A DNA stretch of 21,061 bases, from NCBI GenBank assembly GCA_934725525.1, contig CAKVCG010000012.1:1-21061 (forward strand), in the 5' to 3' direction. Position numbers and translations under genes: made by a program. Numbering within the stretch: the first letter of the stretch is position 1; every line of letters starts with the position of its first letter. The DNA is from an uncultured Brachyspira sp. (GTDB lineage: Bacteria > Spirochaetota > Brachyspiria > Brachyspirales > Brachyspiraceae). The notes beneath the pieces are model-generated. The model saw only the letters and a list, made by a program, of their open reading frames with translations. It searched no databases and was not told the DNA's origin. Below are positions 7,670-15,503 of this stretch, piece after piece.

Positions 7670-7776
7670 AATACAATAATAAATGTAATGCAAAATTTAT
7701 TGTCAAATCAATAATAGGCAAATGAAAATATATATTTAGAATTTGTTACCGCTATAAATTCGGTTCATTATTTATC

Positions 7777-7804
7777 TTGACAAATAATATTTATATATTA
7801 ATAT
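7777..7804 (+). promoter_or_regulatory. Probable promoter of the BFN/transglutaminase-like unit
   Basis: TTGACA at 7777-7782 is perfect. The -10 is ambiguous: TAATAT (7799-7804) gives 16-bp spacing, while a perfect TATAAT at 7805-7810 is 22 bp away. The start would be 15-25 nt before the GTG at 7832, leaving AAGGA as the ribosome site. Confidence 0.5.
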
Positions 7805-7831
7805 TATAATATAAATAAAAGGATTAAAATA

Positions 7832-8467
7832 GTGATTGAAGCAAAAGTTCACAGTTTGGCTATTACGGATAAAGGTTTTGTAGTTATGCTAAAGCCTATA
7901 AATTCCGAGAGAGTTATACCGGTATTTATCGATTATTTGCAGGCTCAATCTATGGCGACCGCGTTATTTAATTATAAAATGGGGAGACCTTTGACACATG
8001 ACCTTATAAACAGCATATTTAAGAATTGCAATATAAGGCTTGTAAATATAATAATAGATAATGTTCATTTGGACACATATTATTCAAAACTTGTAATAGA
8101 CCATAACGGAAAAAATATATTTATAGACGCTAGGCCATCGGATGCTATAGCGCTCGCGTTGAGATTTCAAGCTTCTATTTTCATAGAAGAACATGTTATA
8201 GAGAAAGTTGGTATGGTGTTAGAAGATAGTAGCGAAAATGCTAAAGAAATGGAGTTGAAAAGTGGAATTCCATACAATTATCAAGTGTTTGATAAAGAAA
8301 ATAATTCCGAAAATACAAAGAAAGATTTAAAAAATAATAACGAAAGTAGCATTAAAACAAAAGAAGAGATACAAAAATTATTGGAACAGGCAGTAAAAGA
8401 AGAAAGATACGAAGACGCCGCAAAATATAGAGACGAACTTAATAATTTAGATAATTTAGAAAATTAA
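7832..8467 (+). CDS. Bifunctional nuclease (BFN/DUF151) domain protein with C-terminal UVR motif
   Basis: A 211-residue cytoplasmic protein. Residues 1-130 form the BFN (DUF151) domain, recognised by VIPVFIDYLQAQSMATAL (29-46) and the signature DARPSDAIALALR; plant members of this family have DNase/RNase activity, but the bacterial role is poorly defined. After an acidic, Asn-rich linker, residues about 174-206 (EIQKLLEQAVKEERYEDAAK) form a UVR motif, the helical hairpin found in UvrB, UvrC and Clp-associated McsA-type adaptors. The start is GTG, supported by AAGGA 7 nt upstream and by alignment of IEAKV with the usual N-terminus. It leads a two-gene unit with the transglutaminase-like gene 27 bp downstream. 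Domain calls are strong; any link to DNA repair or regulated proteolysis is inference. Confidence 0.9.
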   Translation: MIEAKVHSLAITDKGFVVMLKPINSERVIPVFIDYLQAQSMATALFNYKMGRPLTHDLINSIFKNCNIRLVNIIIDNVHLDTYYSKLVIDHNGKNIFIDARPSDAIALALRFQASIFIEEHVIEKVGMVLEDSSENAKEMELKSGIPYNYQVFDKENNSENTKKDLKNNNESSIKTKEEIQKLLEQAVKEERYEDAAKYRDELNNLDNLEN

Positions 8468-8494
8468 AATCTTAACAAAATATATTGGAGAAGT

Positions 8495-9664
8495 ATGAAT
8501 AAATATTTTAAAATCATATTATTTTTACTAATATTTTGTTCGACAATATTCGCTAAACCTTCCGATAAAATAAAATTTAATTCGAGCGAAGTTACAAAAT
8601 TGGAGTTTGATTTTTTCACCAAAATTGACAAAGGGCAAACAAACGATATAGAACTTCATTATGACGGATTTATAATCGCTTCAGGAATAACGGACGAAGA
8701 CAAATTTAAACTATATAAAGAAAAATTAAATGATATAAGGAATTCGGCAAAATCGGAACTCTCTCAATATGCGGGCGAAGGTGCTTACGATTTTGGAAAA
8801 AGATTATTGTTATGGATTTACGAAAAAGGAATATTGAAAAAATATTTTGAAACGGCGACTTTATTTCAAGATATGATATATAAAGGAGAATATAACTGCC
8901 TCACTTCGAGTATATTATATTCTTTGTTATATACGGAATTTGGCTATAAGGTTAAAGGAATTTTAACTTCAAATCACGCATTTTGTATGGTTTACACCGA
9001 TAATGGAAATATAGACGTTGAAACTACCGTAGCGGAAGGATTCGATCCTGGAACTAAAGAAATAAGAAATACAGGCTCGTCCACAATAATAACTTTCGTC
9101 CCAAAACAAAATTATAATAAAAGGAACGAAGTCGATATTTTAACTTTAATAGCTACACTATACACAAATTCTATTTCATTAAGAAAAATAGAAAAAGATT
9201 TGGATAAACAAATTATAATGGCAAAAAAAGCCTATTATCTATCGCCCCACACTGAAATGTATAACGATAACTTGATAAGAGCTTTTAACAGAGCCGCTTT
9301 AGAACATATAAAGAAATCGGAATATGACGAAGCTTATAGACATTTGGAAGAAGCTTTAATTTTTGACAATAATAATTCGAGGACAAAAGACACTATAATT
9401 CGCTACTATAATACTATAGGACTTTCATATTTAGGGAAAAAAGATTTTCCGAATGCGATACAGATTTATAAACAGGGCTTAAAGGATATTGGGAAAGACG
9501 CTCAAGTATTGGAAAATAACCTTAAGGTTTCATATTATAATTACATCGTATCGGAATATAATTCAAGAAGGTATAATAACGCATATATAATATCCCAAGA
9601 GGCGTTAAAAATATTCCCTAACGATAGGGCTTTTCTAAAGTTGCAAACTTCTATTCCAAAATAA
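8495..9664 (+). CDS. Exported transglutaminase-like protein with C-terminal TPRs
   Basis: A 389-residue envelope protein. MNKYFKIILFLLIFCSTIFA is a signal peptide, cleaved probably after Ala20 (IFA|KP). Residues about 95-185 look like a transglutaminase/cysteine-peptidase-like domain: YNCLTSSILYSLL puts Cys135 at a helix start, NHAFCMVY gives His161 and NIDVETT gives Asp174, a plausible Cys-His-Asp triad. Residues about 235-389 are helical repeats of TPR type (AALEHIKKSEYDEAYRHLEEAL, GLSYLGKKDFPNAIQIYKQGL). The ATG has GGAG 5 nt upstream. It follows the BFN gene by 27 bp and ends 20 bp from the convergent ftsI. Possible work: peptide bond cleavage or cross-linking in the periplasm, with the TPRs holding a partner. 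The triad is inferred from spacing, not from a structure. Confidence 0.78.
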   Translation: MNKYFKIILFLLIFCSTIFAKPSDKIKFNSSEVTKLEFDFFTKIDKGQTNDIELHYDGFIIASGITDEDKFKLYKEKLNDIRNSAKSELSQYAGEGAYDFGKRLLLWIYEKGILKKYFETATLFQDMIYKGEYNCLTSSILYSLLYTEFGYKVKGILTSNHAFCMVYTDNGNIDVETTVAEGFDPGTKEIRNTGSSTIITFVPKQNYNKRNEVDILTLIATLYTNSISLRKIEKDLDKQIIMAKKAYYLSPHTEMYNDNLIRAFNRAALEHIKKSEYDEAYRHLEEALIFDNNNSRTKDTIIRYYNTIGLSYLGKKDFPNAIQIYKQGLKDIGKDAQVLENNLKVSYYNYIVSEYNSRRYNNAYIISQEALKIFPNDRAFLKLQTSIPK

Positions 9665-9684
9665 AAATTATAGCATATAGTATT

Positions 9685-11577
9685 TTATTTATCTATATTT
9701 TTAGGCGGTTGAAGTAATAATCTTATAGTAGAATTGTTCGTTATAACGCTTCCGGCTTGGGGAGAGAATTCCGAAACATAGCCTTCGCCTTGTATAATTA
9801 TTTTAGCGTTATTATTTGTTACTATAAAAGATATATCGTTTAAAGCGTCTCTTAAAGATAATTTAGTTAAATCTGGCATAATATTAGTAGCGCTTATGTT
9901 TTCCGTTGGAATTAAAGATAAAAATTCGTTTGTGTTTATCGTTTTTATTTCTTCGTCTCCAAATCCTAAATAAGGTATTATTTGACTTGCAACTTGGGCA
10001 AAAAGAGGAGTTGCAACTCTTCCTGCCGCTCGCGCTCCGCTTCCCTGCGGGTCTTCAAGTAAAACAAGTATTGAAACTTTAGGATTCTCCAAAGGGAATC
10101 CTCCTACAAATATTGACTGATAATATTTTTCAGGTTTGCTGTCAGCTCCTCCTCTAATGACTTCCGTTATCGCCGTTCCCGTCTTTCCAACGACATCTAT
10201 ATTAAGCAGATTAGCTCTAAATCCAGTAGAACCCGCTTCGACTCCTTTTCTCAAAAGAACTCTTGCAATCTGCGAATATTGAGGTTCTATTATTCTTTCT
10301 TTTTTTAATCTATTCGTCAAACTTATTTTTTCGCCTCCGCTATATATTGAATCTACCACATGCATTGGAACTTTATAACCGCCATTTAAAAGCGGAAGAT
10401 AAGAAGACGCTATTTGCATTGGAGTGACGCTCAAATCGTATCCTATAGCCAAATAACCTCTCGAAAATCTATGCCATTTATTTAAATCATGATAAATTCC
10501 GCTCCATTCGTTTTTATAAGGTCCGACATGCGTTTTCTCTCCAAAACCAAATTTTTTCAAATAATCGTAAAAGAATTTTCTATCTATTCTTTCCGCTATC
10601 GTAACTATTGCAAAATTGCAACTATATTTTAATATGTCATCAAAAGCTATATTCCCATGCGGATAATCGCAATGAATTCTCGTCTGCGGGCTATAATCGT
10701 AATAGCCTCTGCAATAAAATCTTTCGTCTCTATTGACTACTCCCTGTTCCATTGATGCAAGTTCTGCAAATATTTTCATTGTAGACCCCGGATATATCGT
10801 GCTCATTATACTTCTGTCAAGTCTCTCGTTATTGACATATTCAAAAGGACTGTTCGGGTCAAAAGAAGGATAAGAATAATTCGCTATTATAGCTCCCGTT
10901 TCCACATCCGACACTATAAAAGTCGCCGACTGGGGAGATTTTTCAGCTACGGTTTTTAAGACTTCGTTTCTCACTATAGTTTGTATATCTCTGTCTAAAG
11001 TCAATATTAAATCTTTAGGGTTATCGTTTTCGGTAGAAAGTATATTCTCGTAGGTAGCTTCGAGTCCAGCATAACCTTCGGTTTCCGTTTTATTCATATA
11101 GCCGATTACATGAGCAAAAATATCGTTATATGGATAGAATCTTTTATAACTTTCCACACCGTATATGCTTCTTATCCCATATTCATTTTTTATCTCTCTA
11201 ATTTTGTTATAAGAATCTAAAGATAAATTTTGCGCAAGTCTTATAGTTCTTCTTTTAACTTTGAGATAATCGTTAAATCTTTCTTTATTTATTCCTATAA
11301 TCCCAAATACTCTATCGTATCCTTCGTTAATATCCGTTCCTTCTTTTCCGTCTGATTTAACCGATTGAGTGTCTATATATATTGTGTATGCAGGTATATT
11401 AATAGTAAGAGGACGCATTTTAGAATCGTATATTATTCCGCGAGGCTTATTTGAAATTTCTAAAGTATCCAAAGATTTTGCATTTACCACAGCTAAATCT
11501 ATAAGCTTAATCAAAATAGCTATAGTAAGCGCAAAAAATACCGCTATAAAAATCTTTATTAATCGAATATCATTCAT
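9685..11577 (-). CDS. ftsI: FtsI-type class B penicillin-binding protein (transpeptidase) with PASTA domain
   Basis: Septal peptidoglycan DD-transpeptidase, 630 residues, anchored in the inner membrane by one N-terminal helix (about 5-31). RGIIYDSKMRPL (46-57) opens the pedestal/dimerisation domain. The transpeptidase domain holds all three active-site motifs: SxxK as S265-TM-K268 (YPGSTMKIF), SxN as S319-C-N321, and KTG at 465-467 (VVGKTGTA). The final ~65 residues, from NIMPDLTKLSLRDA to STIRLLLQPP, form one PASTA-like domain, which points to FtsI/SpoVD rather than MrdA. No usable Shine-Dalgarno precedes the ATG: only 12 nt separate it from the 3' end of tRNA-Cys (see that entry), so expression probably depends on read-through from the tRNA promoter. 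A sporulation role is unlikely in a spirochaete, so cell division is the expected job. No other division gene is adjacent here. Confidence 0.92.
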   Translation of the reverse strand: MNDIRLIKIFIAVFFALTIAILIKLIDLAVVNAKSLDTLEISNKPRGIIYDSKMRPLTINIPAYTIYIDTQSVKSDGKEGTDINEGYDRVFGIIGINKERFNDYLKVKRRTIRLAQNLSLDSYNKIREIKNEYGIRSIYGVESYKRFYPYNDIFAHVIGYMNKTETEGYAGLEATYENILSTENDNPKDLILTLDRDIQTIVRNEVLKTVAEKSPQSATFIVSDVETGAIIANYSYPSFDPNSPFEYVNNERLDRSIMSTIYPGSTMKIFAELASMEQGVVNRDERFYCRGYYDYSPQTRIHCDYPHGNIAFDDILKYSCNFAIVTIAERIDRKFFYDYLKKFGFGEKTHVGPYKNEWSGIYHDLNKWHRFSRGYLAIGYDLSVTPMQIASSYLPLLNGGYKVPMHVVDSIYSGGEKISLTNRLKKERIIEPQYSQIARVLLRKGVEAGSTGFRANLLNIDVVGKTGTAITEVIRGGADSKPEKYYQSIFVGGFPLENPKVSILVLLEDPQGSGARAAGRVATPLFAQVASQIIPYLGFGDEEIKTINTNEFLSLIPTENISATNIMPDLTKLSLRDALNDISFIVTNNNAKIIIQGEGYVSEFSPQAGSVITNNSTIRLLLQPPKNIDK

Positions 11578-11589
11578 AATTGAAAAATG

Positions 11590-11661
11590 AGGCGACGAAC
11601 GGATTTGAACCGTTGAATAAGAGTTTTGCAGACTCCTGCCTTACCACTTGGCTACGTCGCC
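11590..11661 (-). tRNA. tRNA-Cys (anticodon GCA)
   Basis: A 72-nt cloverleaf on the minus strand: acceptor GGCGACG/CGTCGCC, D arm GCC-AAGTGGTAA-GGC, anticodon arm GGAGT-CTGCAAA-ACTCT with GCA at positions 34-36, short variable loop, and T arm AACGG-TTCAAAT-CCGTT. The discriminator is U73, the known identity base for cysteine. The 3' CCA is not encoded (next bases are CAT), so a nucleotidyltransferase must add it. The ftsI ATG lies 12 nt downstream on the same strand. Confidence 0.97.
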
Positions 11662-11688
11662 TTATATTTTTAGAATAATTTAATTAAT

Positions 11689-11715
11689 AGTATATTAAAT
11701 TAATTAAAAAGTCAA
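11689..11715 (-). promoter_or_regulatory. Promoter of tRNA-Cys (and probably ftsI)
   Basis: On the minus strand TTGACT (11715-11710) and TATACT (11694-11689) with a 15-bp spacer. Transcription would start about 20 nt upstream of the mature tRNA 5' end. No terminator lies between the tRNA and ftsI, so this is also the nearest candidate promoter for ftsI. The spacer is slightly short. Confidence 0.55.
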
Positions 11716-11772
11716 TACGAATAGAATATAACAAATAATCACTTTTTGATATAATTACTTTATAAATTTATT

Positions 11773-12261
11773 TCATTGAACTTCTTTAACATATACTTTA
11801 TTCATTTTAGCGTTTTTTATAGGATTATCGTTATTATCTCTTTGTAAAGCCACTATTTTATCGGCAGCGTCCATCCCATTTACAACTTTACCCCAAATCG
11901 TATATTGTCCGTCTAAAAAAGTCGAATCGGCAACGCAAATGAAGAATTGAGAACCTGCGCTGTCTTTATGCTGACTTCTTGCCATAGAACAGATTCCCCT
12001 TTTATGCGAAATATCGTTAAACTCTGCGGGAATATTAAAGTTTGGTCCGCCTGTGCCATGCAAAGCTCGATTGGGTTGTTTACTTAAAGGATCGCCTCCT
12101 TGAATCATAAAGCCCGGAATAACTCTGTGAAAAAGTGTTCCATTATAAAAACCCTCGTTTGCCAACTTCTTAATCGCTTCCACATGTTTTGGCGCTTTAT
12201 CGGGGAAAAACGCTATTTCTATCGTCCCAAAATCAGTTTCTATAAATAAATGTTCACCCAT
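11773..12261 (-). CDS. Cyclophilin-type peptidyl-prolyl isomerase, cytoplasmic copy
   Basis: A 162-residue single-domain cyclophilin that catalyses cis-trans isomerisation of prolyl bonds during folding. The catalytic block FHRVIPGFMIQGGDP is at 44-58 (Arg46), SAGSQFFI at 101-108 and FLDGQYTIWG at 115-124 complete the active site; length is typical of the small bacterial PpiB type. It starts MGEHLFIETDFG with no signal peptide, so it should act in the cytoplasm. It lies 53 bp downstream of a second cyclophilin gene on the same strand with which it shares residues 3-75 exactly. The ATG has GGA 7 nt upstream. Cotranscription with the upstream copy is likely. Confidence 0.95.
   Translation of the reverse strand: MGEHLFIETDFGTIEIAFFPDKAPKHVEAIKKLANEGFYNGTLFHRVIPGFMIQGGDPLSKQPNRALHGTGGPNFNIPAEFNDISHKRGICSMARSQHKDSAGSQFFICVADSTFLDGQYTIWGKVVNGMDAADKIVALQRDNNDNPIKNAKMNKVYVKEVQ
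12037..12255 (-). repeat. 219-bp near-identical block, copy 1 (other copy 12579-12797)
   Basis: By eye this block differs from 12579-12797 at five positions, all synonymous, giving 73 identical residues in the two cyclophilins. On both sides of the block the two genes diverge much more. This points to recent duplication followed by unequal divergence, or to gene conversion of the 5' half. Confidence 0.88.
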
Positions 12262-12314
12262 AAATTATTCCATAACAAATTATTATTTTTTATATATTAT
12301 TTTTACTTATTGTT

Positions 12315-12890
12315 TTAATCAACAGTTTTTATATAAACTCTATTCATTCTTGCCGGCTCTAAAGGATTATCGTTTCTATCTCTTTTTAAAACCACTATTT
12401 TATCAACTGTATCCATTCCGCTTACAACTTCGCCCCAAACCGTATATTGTCCGTCTAAAAAAGTCGAATCGGCAACGCAAATAAAAAATTGAGAACCTGC
12501 GCTATTAATACTTTGACTCCTCGCCATAGAACAGATTCCCCTTTTATGCGAAACATCGTTAAACTCTGCGGGAATAACAAAGTTTGGTCCGCCCGTGCCA
12601 TGCAAAGCTCGATTGGGTTGTTTGCTTAAAGGATCGCCTCCTTGAATCATAAAGCCCGGAATAACTCTGTGAAAAAGCGTTCCATTATAAAAACCCTCGT
12701 TTGCCAACTTCTTAATCGCTTCCACATGTTTTGGCGCTTTATCGGGGAAAAACGCTATTTCTATCGTCCCAAAATCAGTTTCTATAAATAGATGCTCATT
12801 TGAAGTCCTTGTTTTTTGAGCTATAAGAACCGCCGTAAAAATAGATATCGACAAAATCGATATTAGAATTATTTTTAATTTTTTAATCAT
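12315..12890 (-). CDS. Cyclophilin-type peptidyl-prolyl isomerase, exported copy
   Basis: Paralogue of the neighbouring cyclophilin, 191 residues. The first ~29 residues are extra: MIKKLKIILISILSISIFTA is a signal peptide or anchor, with a likely cleavage after Ala24 (LIA|QK), so the enzyme should fold proteins in the periplasm. The catalytic segments are kept: FHRVIPGFMIQGGDP at 73-87, NSAGSQFFI and FLDGQYTVWG. It is first of the pair in transcription order, with AAGG about 10 nt upstream of the ATG. A TTAACA/TAATAA pair in the 91-bp upstream gap is a weak promoter candidate. The substitutions that separate it from the cytoplasmic copy cluster after residue 104. Confidence 0.94.
   Translation of the reverse strand: MIKKLKIILISILSISIFTAVLIAQKTRTSNEHLFIETDFGTIEIAFFPDKAPKHVEAIKKLANEGFYNGTLFHRVIPGFMIQGGDPLSKQPNRALHGTGGPNFVIPAEFNDVSHKRGICSMARSQSINSAGSQFFICVADSTFLDGQYTVWGEVVSGMDTVDKIVVLKRDRNDNPLEPARMNRVYIKTVD
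12579..12797 (-). repeat. 219-bp near-identical block, copy 2 (other copy 12037-12255)
   Basis: Second copy of the shared cyclophilin segment, offset by 542 bp in direct orientation. Such a direct repeat could allow recombination that deletes one gene and fuses the signal peptide of the exported form to the tail of the cytoplasmic form. Confidence 0.88.
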
Positions 12891-12981
12891 ATAATTATAC
12901 TACCTTCAAATATTAATAAACTATTATTAATAATCGTAATTTTTCTTGTTAAAATTTATATTTAATATTTATTAATAAAAA

Positions 12982-14088
12982 TTATTCTTTTATATTTCCG
13001 TAAGTTCTATTGGAATCATAAATTCCTTCCCGTTTTTCGCCTTTAAGACTCGGTATGGTTAATATTTGCCCTTTTATAATAATATTTGGGTCTTTTATTT
13101 TGTCTTTATTAGCTTCGTATATTTTTCTCCATAAACGTCCGTCTCCGTAAATAAAATCGTAAGAAGCTATAAGCCATAAAGAATCGGTACTTTTAGTTCT
13201 TTCAACGACTATATAATATTGCGGAAATTCTCCATTAAATGTCGTTTCCGTTCCATCGGCAATGGCGGAAGTAGAATCTCCTACTCCCATTAAATTAGCC
13301 AAAATTATTACATTTTTTGATTCTATTAAAGAATTTGAATAATCTTCTGAATTTAAATACATTTCGGCGTTATCCAAAGACTGCAAAGCCTCGTTATACA
13401 TATTGGATTTTGAATTGTCATAACCGTTTTCTTTAGCCTTATTCAAGGCCGCTTGAGCTTTAGCGTAGTATAAAGGAGCTTCCAATTTATCTAATTTACT
13501 AACCGCAAAAGCCGCAGTCGATGAAGCGTTAATATAATCTTCATCTCCCAAATAGATATAAGCGCCGTTTTGCAAATCTAAAATTTCCGTATCGTTATCG
13601 TCTCCATTGGTTAAAACCGATTCGGATATTAAATATTCTCTTCTTAAATCTATCGAAAGCAAATCGAATCCTAATTGAGATTTCAAAGAAGAATCTTGAT
13701 ATTTAACTATTGTGTTACTATAATCCGTATCGTTAGAGGCGACATTAAATATATTTTGAGCCGACCTCATATCTTCAACGGATAAATTATAAAGATTTGA
13801 AGTTTTTTCGTTTGTTTCTCCGCCAATTCCTTTGAATAAATTTAATTTTCTTTCTGCATCAATTTGACTATCTAAAACATAGCCGTAAAGTCCGTATTTG
13901 GATATAAACCTATCAGAATACTCCTTACTCTTTTCGGCAAATTCTATACTTTGTTCATAATCTCCCGCTTCATGCGCTTCTATTGCCAATTCTATATACC
14001 TTCGGGCCAATCTAAAATCATCGTTTATCGATTGTCCGTATCCTAAATATGATAAAGAAAAAATAAATAAAAATAATACTTTTTTCAT
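12982..14088 (-). CDS. Exported LysM-domain protein with helical repeat region
   Basis: A 368-residue periplasmic or surface protein. MKKVLFLFIFSLSYLGYG is a signal peptide, cut near Gly18. The middle (about 20-265) is helical, with TPR-like segments such as AIEAHEAGDYEQSIEFAEKS and SLDNAEMYLNSEDYSNSLIE. The C-terminal 291-346 (YYIVVERTKSTDSLWLIASY to GQILTIP) is a LysM module, which binds N-acetylglucosamine chains of peptidoglycan; the SLWLIA and LWRKIYEANKDKI segments are its two helices. The ATG has TTGGAG about 8 nt upstream. It lies 64 bp downstream of a small helical lipoprotein gene on the same strand, and the two probably form a wall-associated pair. Specific function not recognised. 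Confidence 0.87.
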   Translation of the reverse strand: MKKVLFLFIFSLSYLGYGQSINDDFRLARRYIELAIEAHEAGDYEQSIEFAEKSKEYSDRFISKYGLYGYVLDSQIDAERKLNLFKGIGGETNEKTSNLYNLSVEDMRSAQNIFNVASNDTDYSNTIVKYQDSSLKSQLGFDLLSIDLRREYLISESVLTNGDDNDTEILDLQNGAYIYLGDEDYINASSTAAFAVSKLDKLEAPLYYAKAQAALNKAKENGYDNSKSNMYNEALQSLDNAEMYLNSEDYSNSLIESKNVIILANLMGVGDSTSAIADGTETTFNGEFPQYYIVVERTKSTDSLWLIASYDFIYGDGRLWRKIYEANKDKIKDPNIIIKGQILTIPSLKGEKREGIYDSNRTYGNIKE

Positions 14089-14152
14089 TTTAATTACTCC
14101 AATTTTATAAGTTATAAATACAAAAATTTGAAATCTAAAATTAAACTTTCAA

Positions 14153-14749
14153 TTAATTACTTTTAGAAGATTTTTCTAATTCTTCCATTTCTTTAATTTT
14201 CTGCTCCGCTTCTTTTATGCTTTTAGAACTCTCGTCAAATATTCCTTTAGCGGAAAAATACGCTTTATTATGAAACTTTTTCGCCTGTAAAAAATAATTA
14301 ACAGCGTCTTCGTAATTATTCGAACCTAAAGCTTCCACTCCTCTAATATAATTCAATTCGGCAAGCTCATAACTGTCCTTATCGATTTTATAAGCCTTTA
14401 TATCTTTGGAATATTCTCTTTCCAAATCGATTTCTTCTTTCAATACTTCGACGCATTTAGGAAGTCCTTCGCTTAATACCGTTTGATAAGAATTAGAAGC
14501 CGTAGTCAATAAACTCGCAACCTTTTTAGCTTCCTTACTGTTATTCTCATCTATAAGTATAGTAGCTTCAGAAAAGTTTGCCTCCGCTATATCAAATTGT
14601 TCTTTTGAATAATCTTGCAATTCATACTTAATAGTTTTTTCCCTCAAACTCGAGGTGTCTTTATATTCTTTCAATGGCATAGTTTCGCCGCAAGATACTA
14701 TAAAAACTAAAACAAAAATTAATTGAAAAATACATGTTTTTAATTTCAT
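14153..14749 (-). CDS. Small helical lipoprotein
   Basis: A 198-residue lipoprotein: MKLKTCIFQLIFVLVFIVSC is a lipoprotein signal peptide with lipobox IVSC and lipidated Cys20. The mature part is almost all helical, Glu/Lys-rich and low in Gly/Pro; YIRGVEALGSNNYEDAVNYF near 134-153 looks like a single TPR, and the tail (about 168-198, SSKSIKEAEQKIKEMEELEK) is coiled-coil. GGAG lies about 7 nt upstream of the ATG. It precedes the LysM gene and has the same theme of helical repeats, which suggests that the two proteins meet at the cell wall: one anchored in a membrane by lipid, the other on glycan. No family name recognised. Confidence 0.83.
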   Translation of the reverse strand: MKLKTCIFQLIFVLVFIVSCGETMPLKEYKDTSSLREKTIKYELQDYSKEQFDIAEANFSEATILIDENNSKEAKKVASLLTTASNSYQTVLSEGLPKCVEVLKEEIDLEREYSKDIKAYKIDKDSYELAELNYIRGVEALGSNNYEDAVNYFLQAKKFHNKAYFSAKGIFDESSKSIKEAEQKIKEMEELEKSSKSN

Positions 14750-14776
14750 AAATACTCCAGAATTTATAATATTTAA

Positions 14777-14804
14777 ATATTATATTAATGATTATAAAAG
14801 TCAA
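14777..14804 (-). promoter_or_regulatory. Probable promoter of the lipoprotein-LysM pair
   Basis: On the minus strand TTGACT (14804-14799), then TAATAT (14782-14777) at 16 bp, overlapping a perfect TATAAT (14784-14779) at 14 bp. It lies 28 nt upstream of the lipoprotein ATG. Motif match only. Confidence 0.45.
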
Positions 14805-14837
14805 TACTTATATCATAGTAAAGGATTAATTTAATAT

Positions 14838-15410
14838 CTATAAACTGCTATTTTTTATAATATCCAATTCTTTTTTTATTTTTGAATAAATCTCTTCTGG
14901 ACTTCCAACGCTTTCTATTTTTATTATCTTTACTTTGTCTTTGTAGAAATCCAAAACGGGTTTGCTTTGACTTTCAAATACTTTTATTCTGTTTTTTATT
15001 GTCTCTTCGTTATCGTCCGCTCTGCCTCTATTTAATAATCTCTTTATTATAATTTCGTCCGAAGCGTAAATATCGATAATGGCGTCTATTTTATGATTCA
15101 ATTTGGATAAGATTTTATCCAATTCTTTTGCCTGCTCCATAGTTCTTGGAAATCCGTCAAGCATAAAACCGTTTTTACAATCGTCTTTTTGTATTCTTTC
15201 GTTTAGCATATCTATAACCAAGCTGTCGGGAACTAATTCGCCTTTATCCATATAAGATTTTGCCGTTTTGCCGAGATTCGTTCCGTCTTCTATATTTTTC
15301 CTCAACATATCTCCCGTTGCAATATGAGCTATAGAATAATCTTTTTCTATAAAAGCCGATTGAGTTCCTTTTCCAACGCCCGGCGCTCCGATAAAAATGA
15401 TATTAAACAT
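14838..15410 (-). CDS. adk: Adenylate kinase, short-LID form
   Basis: Cytoplasmic AMP + ATP to 2 ADP phosphotransferase, 190 residues. The P-loop GAPGVGKGT is at 8-16, the AMP-binding segment ATGDMLR at 31-37, MLDGFPRT at 83-90 and [14 protein letters not shown] at 128-141. The last segment shows that the LID is the short form: the ~27-residue Cys4/zinc or long LID insert of most bacterial Adk (about 215 residues) is absent, as in cytosolic AK1-like and some bacterial enzymes. The start is well supported by GGAGGT 5 nt upstream. It is flanked by envelope genes and not by the usual secY/map ribosomal neighbourhood, and has its own promoter. Confidence 0.97.
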   Translation of the reverse strand: MFNIIFIGAPGVGKGTQSAFIEKDYSIAHIATGDMLRKNIEDGTNLGKTAKSYMDKGELVPDSLVIDMLNERIQKDDCKNGFMLDGFPRTMEQAKELDKILSKLNHKIDAIIDIYASDEIIIKRLLNRGRADDNEETIKNRIKVFESQSKPVLDFYKDKVKIIKIESVGSPEEIYSKIKKELDIIKNSSL

Positions 15411-15441
15411 GTTATACCTCCATAATATATAGTTAGTAAAT

Positions 15442-15469
15442 AGTATATTAAAAAATATCGATTTGTCAA
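15442..15469 (-). promoter_or_regulatory. adk promoter
   Basis: Minus strand: perfect TTGACA (15469-15464), 16-bp spacer, TATACT (15447-15442). The start would be about 25 nt upstream of the ATG, with GGAGGT in the leader. One of the cleanest promoters in the window. Confidence 0.7.
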
Positions 15470-15503
15470 ATATAATAACATTGAAAAATTTTAAATATAT
15501 AAA

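Noticed and set aside
7676..7714. CAATAATAAAT ... ATTTATTG as a terminator after the phosphoribosyltransferase gene
   Set aside because: The stem is AT-only and weak, with no T-tract.
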